A stretch of 64,000 bases of DNA from Bacteroidota bacterium (GTDB lineage: Bacteria > Bacteroidota > Bacteroidia > Bacteroidales > F082): positions 1 through 64,000 of the forward strand of contig WOUZ01000004.1 of the NCBI GenBank assembly GCA_009773165.1. Reading direction: 5' to 3'. The notes beneath the pieces were generated by a model. That model had not been told where the DNA came from. It searched no databases and saw only the letters and a list, made by a program, of their open reading frames with translations. Below, in pieces: positions 1 through 9,199 of this stretch (the stretch's first letter is position 1; each line of letters starts with the position of its first letter). Position numbers and translations under genes: made by a program.

Positions 1-1152
1 GCGGCGGTAGCTGGTGGTCGTGGTTAACAATCCTGGATTATAACTTGCCGTATTACTTTCGATGTCGATGGCATCACTGAACGTGCCGTTGGCCGACGAT
101 TGCCAGCTGTAGCTGATGTTGCCATCGCCTCCGCTGGCAGCTGTGGTACTACCAATAGGCATCGGGTCACCATTGTAACAAATGGCTTCGCCCGCAGTTT
201 GGATGGCACCTGCAGTGAATTCATCATGAACAGTGACTTCTATATGATTAGTTGAGGTTGCACTTACCCAACCAACAGGATCACAGGTCACCCTTGCTAA
301 ACGTCTGAACCAGGTGGTTTGGGTGACCGTCCCGACAGGTGTATACGTCTCCGATACCGCTCCTGGTATATCTACAAAAGTTGGACTTGAGGTGCTTATC
401 TGCCATTGGTATTCAATCGTGCCTGAATGGCCCGTTGGCAGTGCAGTGCTGGTAAGCGCAACTGGTTTTGTATTGTAGCAAATGATTTGGCTGGAGGCGA
501 TTAAGCCGCCATCGGTAGGGTTTATGCAAGGTATAGGAGAATAAGTCAATGTTGCTGTTACATTGTAAGTAAATGATAGAGCTTCATTTATACTCCTGAA
601 ATAATAAGTCGTTCCTGGAATCGCATTGCTGGTAGCTTTGATACACCATTCCAATTCATTTTCCAGAGTAGTAAAAGCGGGAGCTGGTGATATAGTAGAA
701 GATGAAATGCAGTACCACGGTGTAAAATTTATTGTGGATAATTGATTAGTTGTAGGATCTCCATCAGAAAAATGAGTGGTAGTAGACAAAGCAAAGGCAT
801 TAATAGTTCCGACCGAAGTTATGGTAGTCCAGTTAGATTCGTCTGCTGAATATTGTAAAGAATAACCTTTTGGAGGAATACCATTAAAAACAACATTGGT
901 ATGTGCTATCCGTAATCTGAAATTGGTATTTGCAGAGCTAAGCGTTGTAGCAATGTTTTCTGCAGCTTTCCAGGTTGCAGTGGTTTCAGAACCATCATCA
1001 TTTCTCCACCGGTACTTATTCATTATGCAAGTTCCACCGGCAAAAGCATCGATAGTAGAAATTAGAAAGACGAAAAAAATTAAACTTTTAAGGAAAGTTG
1101 GTCTGCTTAAGTAAACTTTTGGGGAAAACAAGAGAATCTGTTTTGTTTTCAT
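1..1152 (-). CDS. Secreted Ig-like repeat protein, 5' part (runs off left edge)
   Basis: A continuous reading frame runs on the minus strand from an ATG at 1150-1152 to the left edge without a stop (about 384 codons visible). The N-terminus has a basic start and a hydrophobic stretch ending in IDAFAG, a good Sec signal peptide. The following sequence is Thr/Ser-rich with repeated blocks of the type ICYNTKPV...YQWQIS and ICYNGDPM...YSWQSS, the pattern of PKD/Ig-like repeats in large Bacteroidota surface proteins. Such proteins usually end in a gliding-motility/type IX secretion C-terminal domain, but that end is outside the window, so the sorting route is inference. An in-frame ATG at 1176 is an alternative start. 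The product probably is an adhesin or surface polymer; the ligand is unknown. Confidence 0.85.
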   Translation of the reverse strand, partial: MKTKQILLFSPKVYLSRPTFLKSLIFFVFLISTIDAFAGGTCIMNKYRWRNDDGSETTATWKAAENIATTLSSANTNFRLRIAHTNVVFNGIPPKGYSLQYSADESNWTTITSVGTINAFALSTTTHFSDGDPTTNQLSTINFTPWYCISSSTISPAPAFTTLENELEWCIKATSNAIPGTTYYFRSINEALSFTYNVTATLTYSPIPCINPTDGGLIASSQIICYNTKPVALTSTALPTGHSGTIEYQWQISTSSPTFVDIPGAVSETYTPVGTVTQTTWFRRLARVTCDPVGWVSATSTNHIEVTVHDEFTAGAIQTAGEAICYNGDPMPIGSTTAASGGDGNISYSWQSSANGTFSDAIDIESNTASYNPGLLTTTTSYRR

Positions 1153-1243
1153 GCTTATAGCTTTATTTGATTCCATAAAAAAAGAATTTGATGTGTTGAC
1201 GACTTTATCAAAATATTTTCGGCTAAGATAACTATTGCAAAAA

Positions 1244-2836
1244 CTAATTTCTTTTAAAAATCATGCTGGCGCAAATCCAAAGCAACCATAGGAGAGAAAA
1301 TAACAGAGGTGTTCCGGCAAGCACAGTGAATGCGTTATTTTTTCTATTTGGGCTGACTTGTACTTGTTTAAGCCCCTTTGTACTATTAAATCCCATGTTT
1401 TGTGGCAAACCGCTTGCCTCAATCAGGCCGGAATAACCTCCGTTTAAATGTACGATTAAATCTTTTCTGTTTTCTACAGCCCTGATCCTGCAAATATAAT
1501 AATGACCTTTGCTAACCCAAGTATTAGGAAACCAGCTATCATTTCCTATATTAATTAAAAATCGGCTTCCTTGTTTTGTCAAATCATAGCATGGTAAACC
1601 TGCTTCATTGCATATCATCATCCCAGCTTTACCGATGGAAGTAGTTAAAGGTTGCTGATTTTCACCTTCCGACAATTCGGAATTACTTGCCACAAAAGGG
1701 AGTAAGAATTTGATAGCTTTACTTCCAATAGGTTTTTCAATTATAGATAGTAGATTTTGTTTAAAATAAGTTTGACTGTTTCCATCAGGGTTTACTATCA
1801 AAGCAGTATTGTAAATTCTTTTATCAGGCATGGCAAAATAGGTTCCAATTATCATTTCGGTATTTTTACCGGCAATCTGCGAACCCATCTTCAAGAGTAA
1901 CTCGTCATTTTCATCAATCGTCCACGGAATGGTGGTTTCTGTCCAAAGGATGATTTTTGGGTTTAGTGCTACAGCTTGTTTATTCAGATTAATAATTATT
2001 GCAGCCAGGGAATCGCCGTTTGTTTCATCCCAAACCAAGTTGGATCCGAAATTATGCGTTGCCAATACTACTTCTTGGGTGTTTTTCCTGCTATTGTTGC
2101 TTTGAAAAAATTCAAAAATGATGTAACCTGATAAAAAATAGACACCAATAAAAACAAAAGAATAGACCAAATGTCTAAGACTTTTTTTGCTGATAGCTTT
2201 GGCTAAAAGTAAGTTTCCAATAATAATTGCAAAAGACATTATACTATAACCAAAAACAGCAACTGGCTGAATGGCAAACAAACTGGAAGCTAAAGAATAA
2301 CCCGATTGAAAAGCTAGTAACGAAAATCCAGGGAACCAAAACATTCTTGCTGCTTCAACCAATAAAATTATTGAAGAAAATAATAATGCGTTTTTCCACC
2401 AAATAGCTTTGTAATTTTTATGCGTAATAATAAATGAATATAACCCACAAGCAATGGCGTAAAATAGCGAAAAGAACAGAGCTCCGAAAATGATTACCAA
2501 CACTCCAGCCTGATTTATTTCCCCTGAATAAGTAAAAATTGCAAGAGGTATAAATGAATAGGATATGCCGAATGTTGTAATCCCGAAGATGAATCCAAGT
2601 ATAATTGCCTTTTTTGTATTGATTCTATCTAGTGCAAAAATCAAAGGAATATAGCAAATCCAGATCAGTACCCAACTAACTGTAACAAAAGACCAGGAGA
2701 TTAAAATACCGGACAACACAGCCAGTATAATAGGAAATAATTGCTTTAAAAATTTACTTTTCACTAAACTATTAGCAATTATTTCATTTTGTTTACAATC
2801 CTCTGCGTTTTTCTTAGCTTTTGGTTTTGCTGTCAT
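1244..2836 (-). CDS. lnt: Apolipoprotein N-acyltransferase
   Basis: This 530-residue protein has a hydrophobic N-terminal half with several membrane segments (from about residue 30 to 245) followed by a nitrilase-fold domain. That is the architecture and length of Lnt, which transfers an acyl chain from phospholipid to the N-terminal Cys of lipoproteins in the inner membrane. The catalytic Glu-Lys-Cys triad can be placed at WTETTIPW, the YFKQNLL segment and MMICNEAG. The Cys is followed by Asn where E. coli Lnt has Tyr388 (CYE), a residue reported to be important, so this is a divergent Lnt. A last membrane segment closes the C-terminus. The Ig-repeat gene lies downstream on the same strand after 91 bases, and a 365-base gap lies upstream. 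Confidence 0.85.
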   Translation of the reverse strand: MTAKPKAKKNAEDCKQNEIIANSLVKSKFLKQLFPIILAVLSGILISWSFVTVSWVLIWICYIPLIFALDRINTKKAIILGFIFGITTFGISYSFIPLAIFTYSGEINQAGVLVIIFGALFFSLFYAIACGLYSFIITHKNYKAIWWKNALLFSSIILLVEAARMFWFPGFSLLAFQSGYSLASSLFAIQPVAVFGYSIMSFAIIIGNLLLAKAISKKSLRHLVYSFVFIGVYFLSGYIIFEFFQSNNSRKNTQEVVLATHNFGSNLVWDETNGDSLAAIIINLNKQAVALNPKIILWTETTIPWTIDENDELLLKMGSQIAGKNTEMIIGTYFAMPDKRIYNTALIVNPDGNSQTYFKQNLLSIIEKPIGSKAIKFLLPFVASNSELSEGENQQPLTTSIGKAGMMICNEAGLPCYDLTKQGSRFLINIGNDSWFPNTWVSKGHYYICRIRAVENRKDLIVHLNGGYSGLIEASGLPQNMGFNSTKGLKQVQVSPNRKNNAFTVLAGTPLLFSLLWLLWICASMIFKRN

Positions 2837-3201
2837 TCTTAAACTTTTAGTGTAGGCTGATACTAAAAATTACTCTTTTTGACTTTTTTAATTACAAAGT
2901 AGAGTCTGTTTACATTGTTTCAATAAAGCATGACAATATTACTCATAAAATTCCAACTTATAATCAAAATATTTACTTTTTTATTCAATAGTACTTTCGG
3001 AAATACTGGTAACTGAATAGTAAAACTGAATTATAATATAAATAATTATAATTCAATTACATAATGATTCCCAAGGTTAAATAAGTGGATAAAAAATTCT
3101 ATCGCTATGGTTTTCTATTACTTACGTTGATAAAGCAAGACAGACTGTCTTAGAAAAAAGATTTAAAGTTAATCGAAAACAAAATTGAATTAATATCAAT
3201 A
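2837..3201. other. Intergenic stretch without recognisable gene
   Basis: This 365-base AT-rich stretch separates Lnt from the O-antigen-ligase-like gene on the same strand. I see no coding frame, tRNA or strong hairpin with a T-tract. A TTG-N19-TACTTTG sequence reading towards Lnt resembles a promoter but has one base fewer than the TAnnTTTG consensus. Confidence 0.4.
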
Positions 3202-4860
3202 TTATGTTTCATCAGCAACGCTTTGAAAAACCAGAAAATTAAGGAAAAACGCAAACAAACTAACACCTATTTGTGTCTCCAACGTATCCTCCGACAACAT
3301 GGAGAGTAACATAAGCAATAAAAATACCAGATAAAGGGTTTCCTTGATTTTTCCTGACTTCAGTCCTGGATAAATCAACATGAACAAAAACCACAGAAAC
3401 CCAAGTATTCCAAAAGCAATCAGCATTGAAACATATTGATTATGCGACCTCCACCTTACGTCTTGGTTAAGACTTGATTGCATTTTATTATAAGCTTCTG
3501 CGAATGATGAAGGCATATCCCCTGTTCCAACTCCAAACCAGAAATGTTGTTTTATCAAAATAAAGGAGGCTTTTAAATGCTCAACTCGCTGCATCACACT
3601 ACTTCCGTTTGGATTATTGAGGTCGACAAACTGCTCATAACCAGTGATTATTTTTGATAATCTGTTTTTTAAACCTGGTGTTGTTACATATCTTTTGTTG
3701 GCTATCCCTTTCTCAATGAAACTAATATCCTCACTACTAAGCGCATTCACTCCTTCTGCATCTTTGCGCAAATCGGCTGAAGTCAGGTAGCGGATGATGG
3801 TGTACATTATGAGTTGCCCGGCATCGTCAGTAGCATAAAAATCATATGCACTGCGTTCGTTCCAGGCATTGGCCATTTCCGCTTCAGCAAAATAGATTCC
3901 AACATACTTTCCATCTTCAACGCCAAAGTTTATTGTATCATGCCTGTATTCATTACCAAGTTTTGAAAACTTATCTAATTTACTGATATCCAGCTTGGGA
4001 CGATAGGTTAATTCAATGATGGATGAATAGGTGTACCATCCAATTGTTGAAACAATACCAATAAATAAGGCTACTGCAGCAATTTTAACAGCTTTGATCT
4101 GGTTTTTCAAAGCCTCACGAACAAGTAAAAACCCAGCAATTAAAACTACACTTACAAGACCAATAACTGACTCAATAAGAAGGAGATACATGAAAAGCCA
4201 AACTGAAATCAAAAGAAAAACAAGTCTGACAGAGATTTTCCATGAACCAGTTTTGAGTAGCTCCAGCCATAAAATAAAAAAGGTGAAAACAACCATCAAA
4301 CTAAACCTCACCGAACTGATAAACAAGGAAATTTCCCTTATGTCCTTAAAATCCTTTTGAAGATATACGACCAGACTTATAAGCGTTCCAGTAATGACTG
4401 CAGCCGAGAAAAATCCTAAAAGAATCCTGGTTTTTAATGTACTAAAACGAGGCATCGAACTCATTACAATGGGAAAAAGCAGTAATGGAAGTTTCGTTCT
4501 TAAGTCTTTCATTGCATACGCTAAATCTGTAGTGGTGAACAATCCGGCCACATGCAACAAATAAAGGGAAGCCAAAACAACAGCGATAGGGTTGCTTAAA
4601 AACACCCTGATCTTTCTGATAAAGTTTTGCCCAATGGCCTTAGCACCAAATGAAATCCTTCTAATCAGCGAGGTTGGTATATTTTCCTTATTAATCGGTT
4701 GTCTCCTGCTTTTCCAATCAATTCCTTCATTTAACCATATGACAATCAATGCAAACTGAAAAACACTCAGTGTAAACTTCGAAAAAGGCAGGCTTATGGC
4801 GATAAGAATCATCACCACGAAATAGGCATCAAGCTTAATTTTCTCGAAATTTTTTACCAT
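3202..4860 (-). CDS. O-antigen ligase / polymerase family membrane protein
   Basis: This 552-residue polytopic membrane protein has a cluster of hydrophobic helices in the N-terminal half, a large soluble loop (roughly residues 270-430) and three or four C-terminal helices. At the end of the loop it carries RSHNQYV followed by a helix. The H-N-x-x-Y pattern there is typical of the Wzy_C/WaaL family, which joins or polymerises undecaprenyl-linked glycans at the periplasmic face. The 170-residue loop is longer than usual. No glycosyltransferase genes are nearby, so the substrate cannot be read from context. The CTP gene follows 17 bases after the O-antigen-ligase start in the reverse reading order, that is, CTP is transcribed first and this gene second. 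Confidence 0.75.
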   Translation of the reverse strand: MVKNFEKIKLDAYFVVMILIAISLPFSKFTLSVFQFALIVIWLNEGIDWKSRRQPINKENIPTSLIRRISFGAKAIGQNFIRKIRVFLSNPIAVVLASLYLLHVAGLFTTTDLAYAMKDLRTKLPLLLFPIVMSSMPRFSTLKTRILLGFFSAAVITGTLISLVVYLQKDFKDIREISLFISSVRFSLMVVFTFFILWLELLKTGSWKISVRLVFLLISVWLFMYLLLIESVIGLVSVVLIAGFLLVREALKNQIKAVKIAAVALFIGIVSTIGWYTYSSIIELTYRPKLDISKLDKFSKLGNEYRHDTINFGVEDGKYVGIYFAEAEMANAWNERSAYDFYATDDAGQLIMYTIIRYLTSADLRKDAEGVNALSSEDISFIEKGIANKRYVTTPGLKNRLSKIITGYEQFVDLNNPNGSSVMQRVEHLKASFILIKQHFWFGVGTGDMPSSFAEAYNKMQSSLNQDVRWRSHNQYVSMLIAFGILGFLWFLFMLIYPGLKSGKIKETLYLVFLLLMLLSMLSEDTLETQIGVSLFAFFLNFLVFQSVADET

Positions 4861-4877
4861 TGAGAAGCCTTTAGATC

Positions 4878-6530
4878 TTAGATTTTCCCCAATAGAATTG
4901 CCTTTGTCTTCTCTTTATCAAGGATTATTTCAACAGCTTTTTCAATCTCAGGATCATGTTTTAATGCTGTTATGATTTTTCCTTTTTGATAATAGTAACG
5001 TGAAGCAATCTCACTTCTTAGAATACGCTCAATTTCAGGACGGTGTTTTTTAATATCGTTTTGCTTTATTGTTTTAAATTGCTCTTCAAGCGCCAGAAGT
5101 TGATTGGACACATCCTGTAAATAGGACTCGTCTTCTGCTATTTGTTTTAACTCACCAAGACGTTTTTCGCTTTCAGTTGTATACGTAAATTTATCATCTT
5201 CAAGAAATTGCATAAACTCATCATAAATAGAATCCGTAATCTCAAATTCGTTTACCGGTGGAATTGTTTGATGCTCCAAAGCAAATTTGTTGGCATATTT
5301 GAAAAATAGGTTTGATCCGTAAAGATGAGCCGTAACAGGGCTGAATTCAAAAGGTTCAAGGGCAATATCAGGCATGATTCCGCCATTATCATAAACAGTT
5401 CTGCCATTTCGGGTTTTAAAGGTTGATACCAGTGAGTCAGGTATCTTACCTCCGTTTTCTTTAATGTGGCTGTAATCAATGGCTTGAATACAGCGACCGC
5501 TGGGGATATAGTACTTGGCAACAGTTATCTTCAATTGGGTATTGTAAGTTAATGGAACAACATTTTGCACCAATCCTTTACCAAAAGTTTTTTGCCCTAC
5601 AATTACTGCTCTGTCAAGATCCTGCAACGATCCGGCTACAATTTCACTCGCCGATGCGCTCGATTCATTCACAAGCACTACCAAAGGAATCTCAAGGTCA
5701 ACTGGCGAAAGCCGTGTGCGATGAACGCTTGTACGCTCCGGCGATTTGCCTTTTGTTGATACGATTAGTTCATTTTTATTCACAAAAATATTCGCAATAT
5801 CCACTGCTTCATTAAGCAGTCCTCCCCCATTGCCGCGTAAATCAATTATTAGCCCTTTCAGCTGGGTTTGTTCCTTCATCTTAACAAATATATCCTTCAG
5901 CTCAGCAGCAGCTTTTTGTGTAAAGCCATTCAAAAGAATATATCCTACTCCTGAATCCAAAATCGTATGGTAGGGTATATTGTCAAGTTTTATTTTCTCG
6001 CGTGTAAGTTCTACCGTAAAGGGCTCAGGCCTGCCTGCACGCTGAATTTTTAAACGAACGACTGATCCAGGCACTCCTTTTAATAATTCACTGATTTCAG
6101 ACGAAGCTTTCTTTACCGTATTAAAATCATTTATTTCCAAAATAATATCTCCCGGAATCAATCCTGATTTTTGAGCAGGAAACCCTTCATAAGGTTCACT
6201 TATAATTACATAATCACCCATTTGCTGAATCAAGGAACCAATACCTCCATATTCTCCGGTAGTCATCATACGCATATCTTCAATCTGTGATTCCGGTACA
6301 AAAACTGTGTAGGGATCCAAATCCTCCAGCATGGCATTGATTGCCGCTTCGTTCAGCTTGCCTGGATTTACTTCATCTACATAATTGATATTTAATTCCT
6401 TAAATAAACTATTATAAATATCAATACTTTTCGATATTTCAAAATTATTGTTAACCTGAGCCTTAATTGAAAGTGAAAGACCCAAAATGAGGACCAGCAA
6501 AAGCTTCTTACTTAAATTTTTCTTATTCAT
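4878..6530 (-). CDS. C-terminal processing peptidase, S41 family
   Basis: The product is a periplasmic serine protease of the CTP/Prc type. A signal peptide (KKLLLVLILGLSLSIKAQ) is followed by a PDZ domain (about residues 90-170, with GGIGSLI and LIPGDIILEIN) and the S41 core. The catalytic Ser lies in NESSASASEIVAG and the Lys in GQKTFGKGLVQ, together forming the Ser-Lys dyad. I chose the ATG at 6530 because the longer frame would begin at a TTG. The gene lies 15 bases downstream of yidD and forms the end of the rnpA-yidD-CTP group common in Bacteroidota. The C-terminal region (residues 430-550) is helical and charged and is of unknown function. Confidence 0.9.
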   Translation of the reverse strand: MNKKNLSKKLLLVLILGLSLSIKAQVNNNFEISKSIDIYNSLFKELNINYVDEVNPGKLNEAAINAMLEDLDPYTVFVPESQIEDMRMMTTGEYGGIGSLIQQMGDYVIISEPYEGFPAQKSGLIPGDIILEINDFNTVKKASSEISELLKGVPGSVVRLKIQRAGRPEPFTVELTREKIKLDNIPYHTILDSGVGYILLNGFTQKAAAELKDIFVKMKEQTQLKGLIIDLRGNGGGLLNEAVDIANIFVNKNELIVSTKGKSPERTSVHRTRLSPVDLEIPLVVLVNESSASASEIVAGSLQDLDRAVIVGQKTFGKGLVQNVVPLTYNTQLKITVAKYYIPSGRCIQAIDYSHIKENGGKIPDSLVSTFKTRNGRTVYDNGGIMPDIALEPFEFSPVTAHLYGSNLFFKYANKFALEHQTIPPVNEFEITDSIYDEFMQFLEDDKFTYTTESEKRLGELKQIAEDESYLQDVSNQLLALEEQFKTIKQNDIKKHRPEIERILRSEIASRYYYQKGKIITALKHDPEIEKAVEIILDKEKTKAILLGKI

Positions 6531-6545
6531 ATTATTCAATTTATT

Positions 6546-6776
6546 TCATGGAACAGGATCGTATCCGCTCCCACCCCAGGGGTGACAAGAAGCAATACGT
6601 TTAATGGACAATTTGCCACCTTTTATCACTCCATATTTTTGCAATGCCTCAACACTGTAATGTGAGCACGTGGGAGTGTAGCGACACGACCTCCCAATAA
6701 AAGGTGATAAAGTATATTGATAAACCCTTATAAAGAGAATAAAAATACTTGAAAGTAGCTTATTTATCCATTTCAT
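6546..6776 (-). CDS. yidD: Membrane protein insertion efficiency factor YidD
   Basis: This 76-residue protein has the conserved YidD core: an amphipathic N-terminus, [20 protein letters not shown], then [13 protein letters not shown] at the end. YidD is a small inner-membrane-associated protein thought to help YidC/Sec insertion. I chose the ATG at 6776 because the longer frame starts at TTG and adds residues not found in the family. From this start the gene overlaps the end of rnpA by 17 bases, which points to translational coupling. Confidence 0.93.
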   Translation of the reverse strand: MKWINKLLSSIFILFIRVYQYTLSPFIGRSCRYTPTCSHYSVEALQKYGVIKGGKLSIKRIASCHPWGGSGYDPVP

Positions 6777-7152
6777 TCTTCTCAAGTAAACGTTCAATAA
6801 TTCGCTTTATTTTATCTTCAAGAACCATACTGGTTTCTATATTCTTACCCGTGTAAATCAACCCGACATTCAACACATCGGACTTCTCTCTTAATCTGAA
6901 AATCAACGTAGAAACGTTTTTTCTCCAGCACTCTTTACACCTTCTTTTTATCGTATTTCTGTCGGTCGCATTCTTGAAATTTCGTCTGGAAACAGTTACC
7001 AGCAGCCTAACGGATGCATCGTTTTGCTCAATATCTTTAAGATAAACTATTTTAAAAGGATAAACAAAAAACGATTCTCCGGTTGTAAATAAACTATCCA
7101 CAACTTTCTTACCACTTAGGCGCATTTCCTTTGTCAACTTCTGTTTTTCCAT
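6760..7152 (-). CDS. rnpA: Ribonuclease P protein component
   Basis: This is the protein subunit of RNase P, which matures the 5' ends of tRNAs. The 130 residues show the family signature [20 protein letters not shown], corresponding to the RNR motif helix that contacts the catalytic RNA. Other parts match the family less closely, as is usual in Bacteroidota. It is the first gene of the rnpA-yidD-CTP operon and has a near-perfect Bacteroidota promoter 17 bases upstream. The rpmH gene that precedes rnpA in many other phyla is absent here. Confidence 0.93.
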   Translation of the reverse strand: MEKQKLTKEMRLSGKKVVDSLFTTGESFFVYPFKIVYLKDIEQNDASVRLLVTVSRRNFKNATDRNTIKRRCKECWRKNVSTLIFRLREKSDVLNVGLIYTGKNIETSMVLEDKIKRIIERLLEKNEMDK

Positions 7153-7168
7153 TTTCCTTTCTGGCTGA

Positions 7169-7199
7169 CAAAGATACTGCCAAAAGCCTAACCGCCAAA
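7169..7199 (-). promoter_or_regulatory. Promoter of the rnpA operon
   Basis: Reading on the minus strand, TTTG (7199-7196) is separated by 19 bases from TATCTTTG (7176-7169). This matches the Bacteroidota housekeeping sigma consensus TTTG-N19-21-TAnnTTTG. The -7 box ends 16 bases before the rnpA ATG, so the leader is very short. Confidence 0.75.
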
Positions 7200-7735
7200 T
7201 ACATCACCTATTGATTTGTTCGTGAAGCATTTTTAACCCTAAATCTGAACCGAAAATTTGCAATTAACATCAACTTTTCTCAAATGGGACTTTCGACCAA
7301 AAAAATTCGAAAATCTTCAGAAAAAGTGAAGTATCCTAATGTAACAAACTGAATAGTAATAAATTATGTATGATAAATAAGAATTAATTTACAGAATAAT
7401 GTTACTTTTCAACCTTGAAATCATTACTTATCTTAAACAACTTAAACGAAGAAAAAGAAAAAAATTTCAAAGTTTGGTTGTATCATTTGAAAATTTATTA
7501 AAATTGCAGCATATTTTAAAAATGCACTTATCAGATAGTTAAGTTTATTGTTCCGTATATCCGACAATGTTATCTATATCACTCCATATCTGCATACGCC
7601 CTGATTTACAGAGGCAGTCCTTTGAATCTTATTCAGAAACTTTCCCATTGAACTTATGCAATTAAGATTGATAACTTTAATCTATCATTTATATCAATAA
7701 CCTTTAATTCACTCTACCAAAAGTAAATTTTCCCA
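7200..7735. other. Intergenic stretch without recognisable gene
   Basis: Divergent spacer between the rnpA promoter and the small charged protein at 7736. It is strongly AT-rich. I found no open frame of note on either strand, no tRNA-like arms and no riboswitch pattern. A small RNA cannot be excluded by eye. Confidence 0.4.
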
Positions 7736-7933
7736 ATGAAACCGGCAAAGAAAAAAGAGCGCCCAAAGGAAATTAATTCCAATGACGAATTTATCAAGAA
7801 ACCTGTAAAAAAAACTCAGGCTAAACGCGACCGTAAATTAAGCATTTACGACCCTTTGGATGAAGAGGACGAAAATGCTGATCTTGATTTATTTGACTAT
7901 GATGTTGATGACAATGAAGATGATGATTTTTAA
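7736..7933 (+). CDS. Small charged protein with basic N-half and acidic tail
   Basis: This 65-residue protein is lysine-rich in its first half (KPAKKKERPKE, KKPVKKTQAKRDRK) and very acidic in its second half (DPLDEEDENADLDLF followed by a D/E run). It is probably disordered. A proper intrinsic terminator begins 37 bases after the stop, which supports expression as a single gene. Charge-segregated short proteins of this kind are common in Bacteroidota but have no assigned role; binding to nucleic acid or ribosomes would be a guess. Confidence 0.7.
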   Translation: MKPAKKKERPKEINSNDEFIKKPVKKTQAKRDRKLSIYDPLDEEDENADLDLFDYDVDDNEDDDF

Positions 7934-7970
7934 ACTGGTTATCAAAAAATCAAACAAAACTGCTAATATT

Positions 7971-7999
7971 AAACCTGTCGTTTGACAGGTTTTTTATTT
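7971..7999 (+). terminator. Intrinsic terminator after the small charged protein
   Basis: AAACCTGTC (7971-7979), loop GTTT, GACAGGTTT (7984-7992) form a perfect nine-pair stem directly followed by a T-rich run (7993-7999). Confidence 0.9.
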
Positions 8000-8204
8000 A
8001 CTGCTCTCTTTTAATGTTTTGAGAAGTTCAAAGGTCAATTGAACATAAAGAATACCTTTTTTAAAACTAATTTTTTTAATACCACAAGAATTCAACATTT
8101 GATTACCTAAAACAACATATTTTACTGAAACTGTATTTTTATAAGCTTGGGATGTAAACTTTCTATCCGTTTTTTTATAATTTTGCCTCTCAATAACTTT
8201 CAAA

Positions 8205-8597
8205 ATGAATGATTTGGACTTATTGAAATACACCCTGCTGATCGCAGAAGATAATGAATCAAATTTCAATTATTTTCGCCTCAACCTGAAAAAAAACAGG
8301 TACAAATATTCTCAATACTCCTAATTGTCTGTAAGTCATATAGTTATGTGAACAAAACACCATAAAATTATGGTGTTTATGGATGGGATGATGCCATCTT
8401 TAAACGGTTATGATGCAACTCCACTTATTCACCAATTCAGGCCCGACCTCCCTGTTATTCTTGTTACTGCTTTTGTAAGTCCTGCATCTATGCATGATGC
8501 CATATCAAACGGATGTAACGATTATCTTGCAAAACCAATTGGCCCTGAAGCTGTTTTGTCTACCTTAACCAAATGGCTACCTTTAATTAATGATTAG
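8205..8597 (+). pseudogene. Decayed single-domain response regulator
   Basis: Codons 1-39 from the ATG at 8205 read as the start of a receiver domain (TLLIAEDNESNFNYFRLNLKK, acidic pair E-D at codons 15-16). From codon 56 the same frame gives the rest: VFMDGMMPSLNGYDAT with the phosphoacceptor Asp, then VTAF and YLAKP. The frame is broken by TAA at 8322 and TGA at 8349. The distance from the acidic pair to the phosphoacceptor is 44 codons, the same as in CheY, so the domain length is kept while the middle (about codons 31-55) has decayed. The intact 3' half could only be translated from the internal ATG at 8370 and would lack the first beta strand. There is no partner kinase nearby. Confidence 0.8.
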
Positions 8598-8701
8598 CAG
8601 TTAAACCCTGCCTTCATTCAATTTTATGTTGCCACGCCGAAAAATTGTTTCCTGATTTTAGTTCAGTTTAATTATTATTTTTGTAGCATCTAACATATGC
8701 T

Positions 8702-9193
8702 ATGAAAAAAGAAATTTTTCAGCTCGAAATGAATCTATATGAAGGTTCTCACGAACTTCTTCCTGTGGAGCTAAATCTTCTTTCTGAAGCGAAAAAAGCC
8801 GCATTAAATGCCTATGCTCCCTATTCCAGATTTAAAGTTGGAGCAGCAGTTTTACTTGCCAATGGAGAGATTGTTCTTGGTAACAATCAGGAAAACGCTG
8901 CTTATCCATCAGGTTTATGCGCTGAAAGGGTCGCTTTGTTTCATGCCAGCGCTATTTTCCCTAACATCGCTGTGATGGCCATCGCAGTGACAGCAATCAG
9001 CGAAAAATCCATCATCGATGAACCTATATCCCCATGCGGATCATGCCGTCAGGTGATGGCCGAATATGAAAAAAAATCGAATTGCGACATGAAAGTCATA
9101 ATGCAGGGCCAGGAAGGTCCGGTATTAATAGCTCCTTCCATGCGTTCATTATTACCCTTTTCTTTTCTTGATGATTTCCTTTTAAAATATTGA
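8702..9193 (+). CDS. cdd: Cytidine deaminase
   Basis: The enzyme hydrolytically deaminates cytidine and deoxycytidine in pyrimidine salvage. The zinc site is complete: CAERVALF carries the first Cys and the proton-shuttle Glu, and PCGSCRQ carries the other two Cys. NQENAAYPSG is the nucleoside-binding segment. At 163 residues it is of the short, homotetrameric type with a roughly 25-residue N-terminal extension, as in Bacteroidota. The ChaN-like gene follows after six bases, so the two are probably co-transcribed. TATTTTTG upstream is a possible -7 box, without a clear -33 box. Confidence 0.95.
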   Translation: MKKEIFQLEMNLYEGSHELLPVELNLLSEAKKAALNAYAPYSRFKVGAAVLLANGEIVLGNNQENAAYPSGLCAERVALFHASAIFPNIAVMAIAVTAISEKSIIDEPISPCGSCRQVMAEYEKKSNCDMKVIMQGQEGPVLIAPSMRSLLPFSFLDDFLLKY

Positions 9194-9199
9194 TTTACA

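Noticed and set aside
4031-4360. A 109-codon plus-strand frame
   Set aside because: It is antisense to the O-antigen-ligase-like gene, whose membrane helices read through the whole segment.
7994-8269. A 91-codon minus-strand frame between the terminator and the broken response regulator
   Set aside because: Its first 22 codons are antisense to the clearly recognisable receiver start at 8205-8269, its composition is that of AT-rich spacer, and its stop lies in the terminator T-tract.
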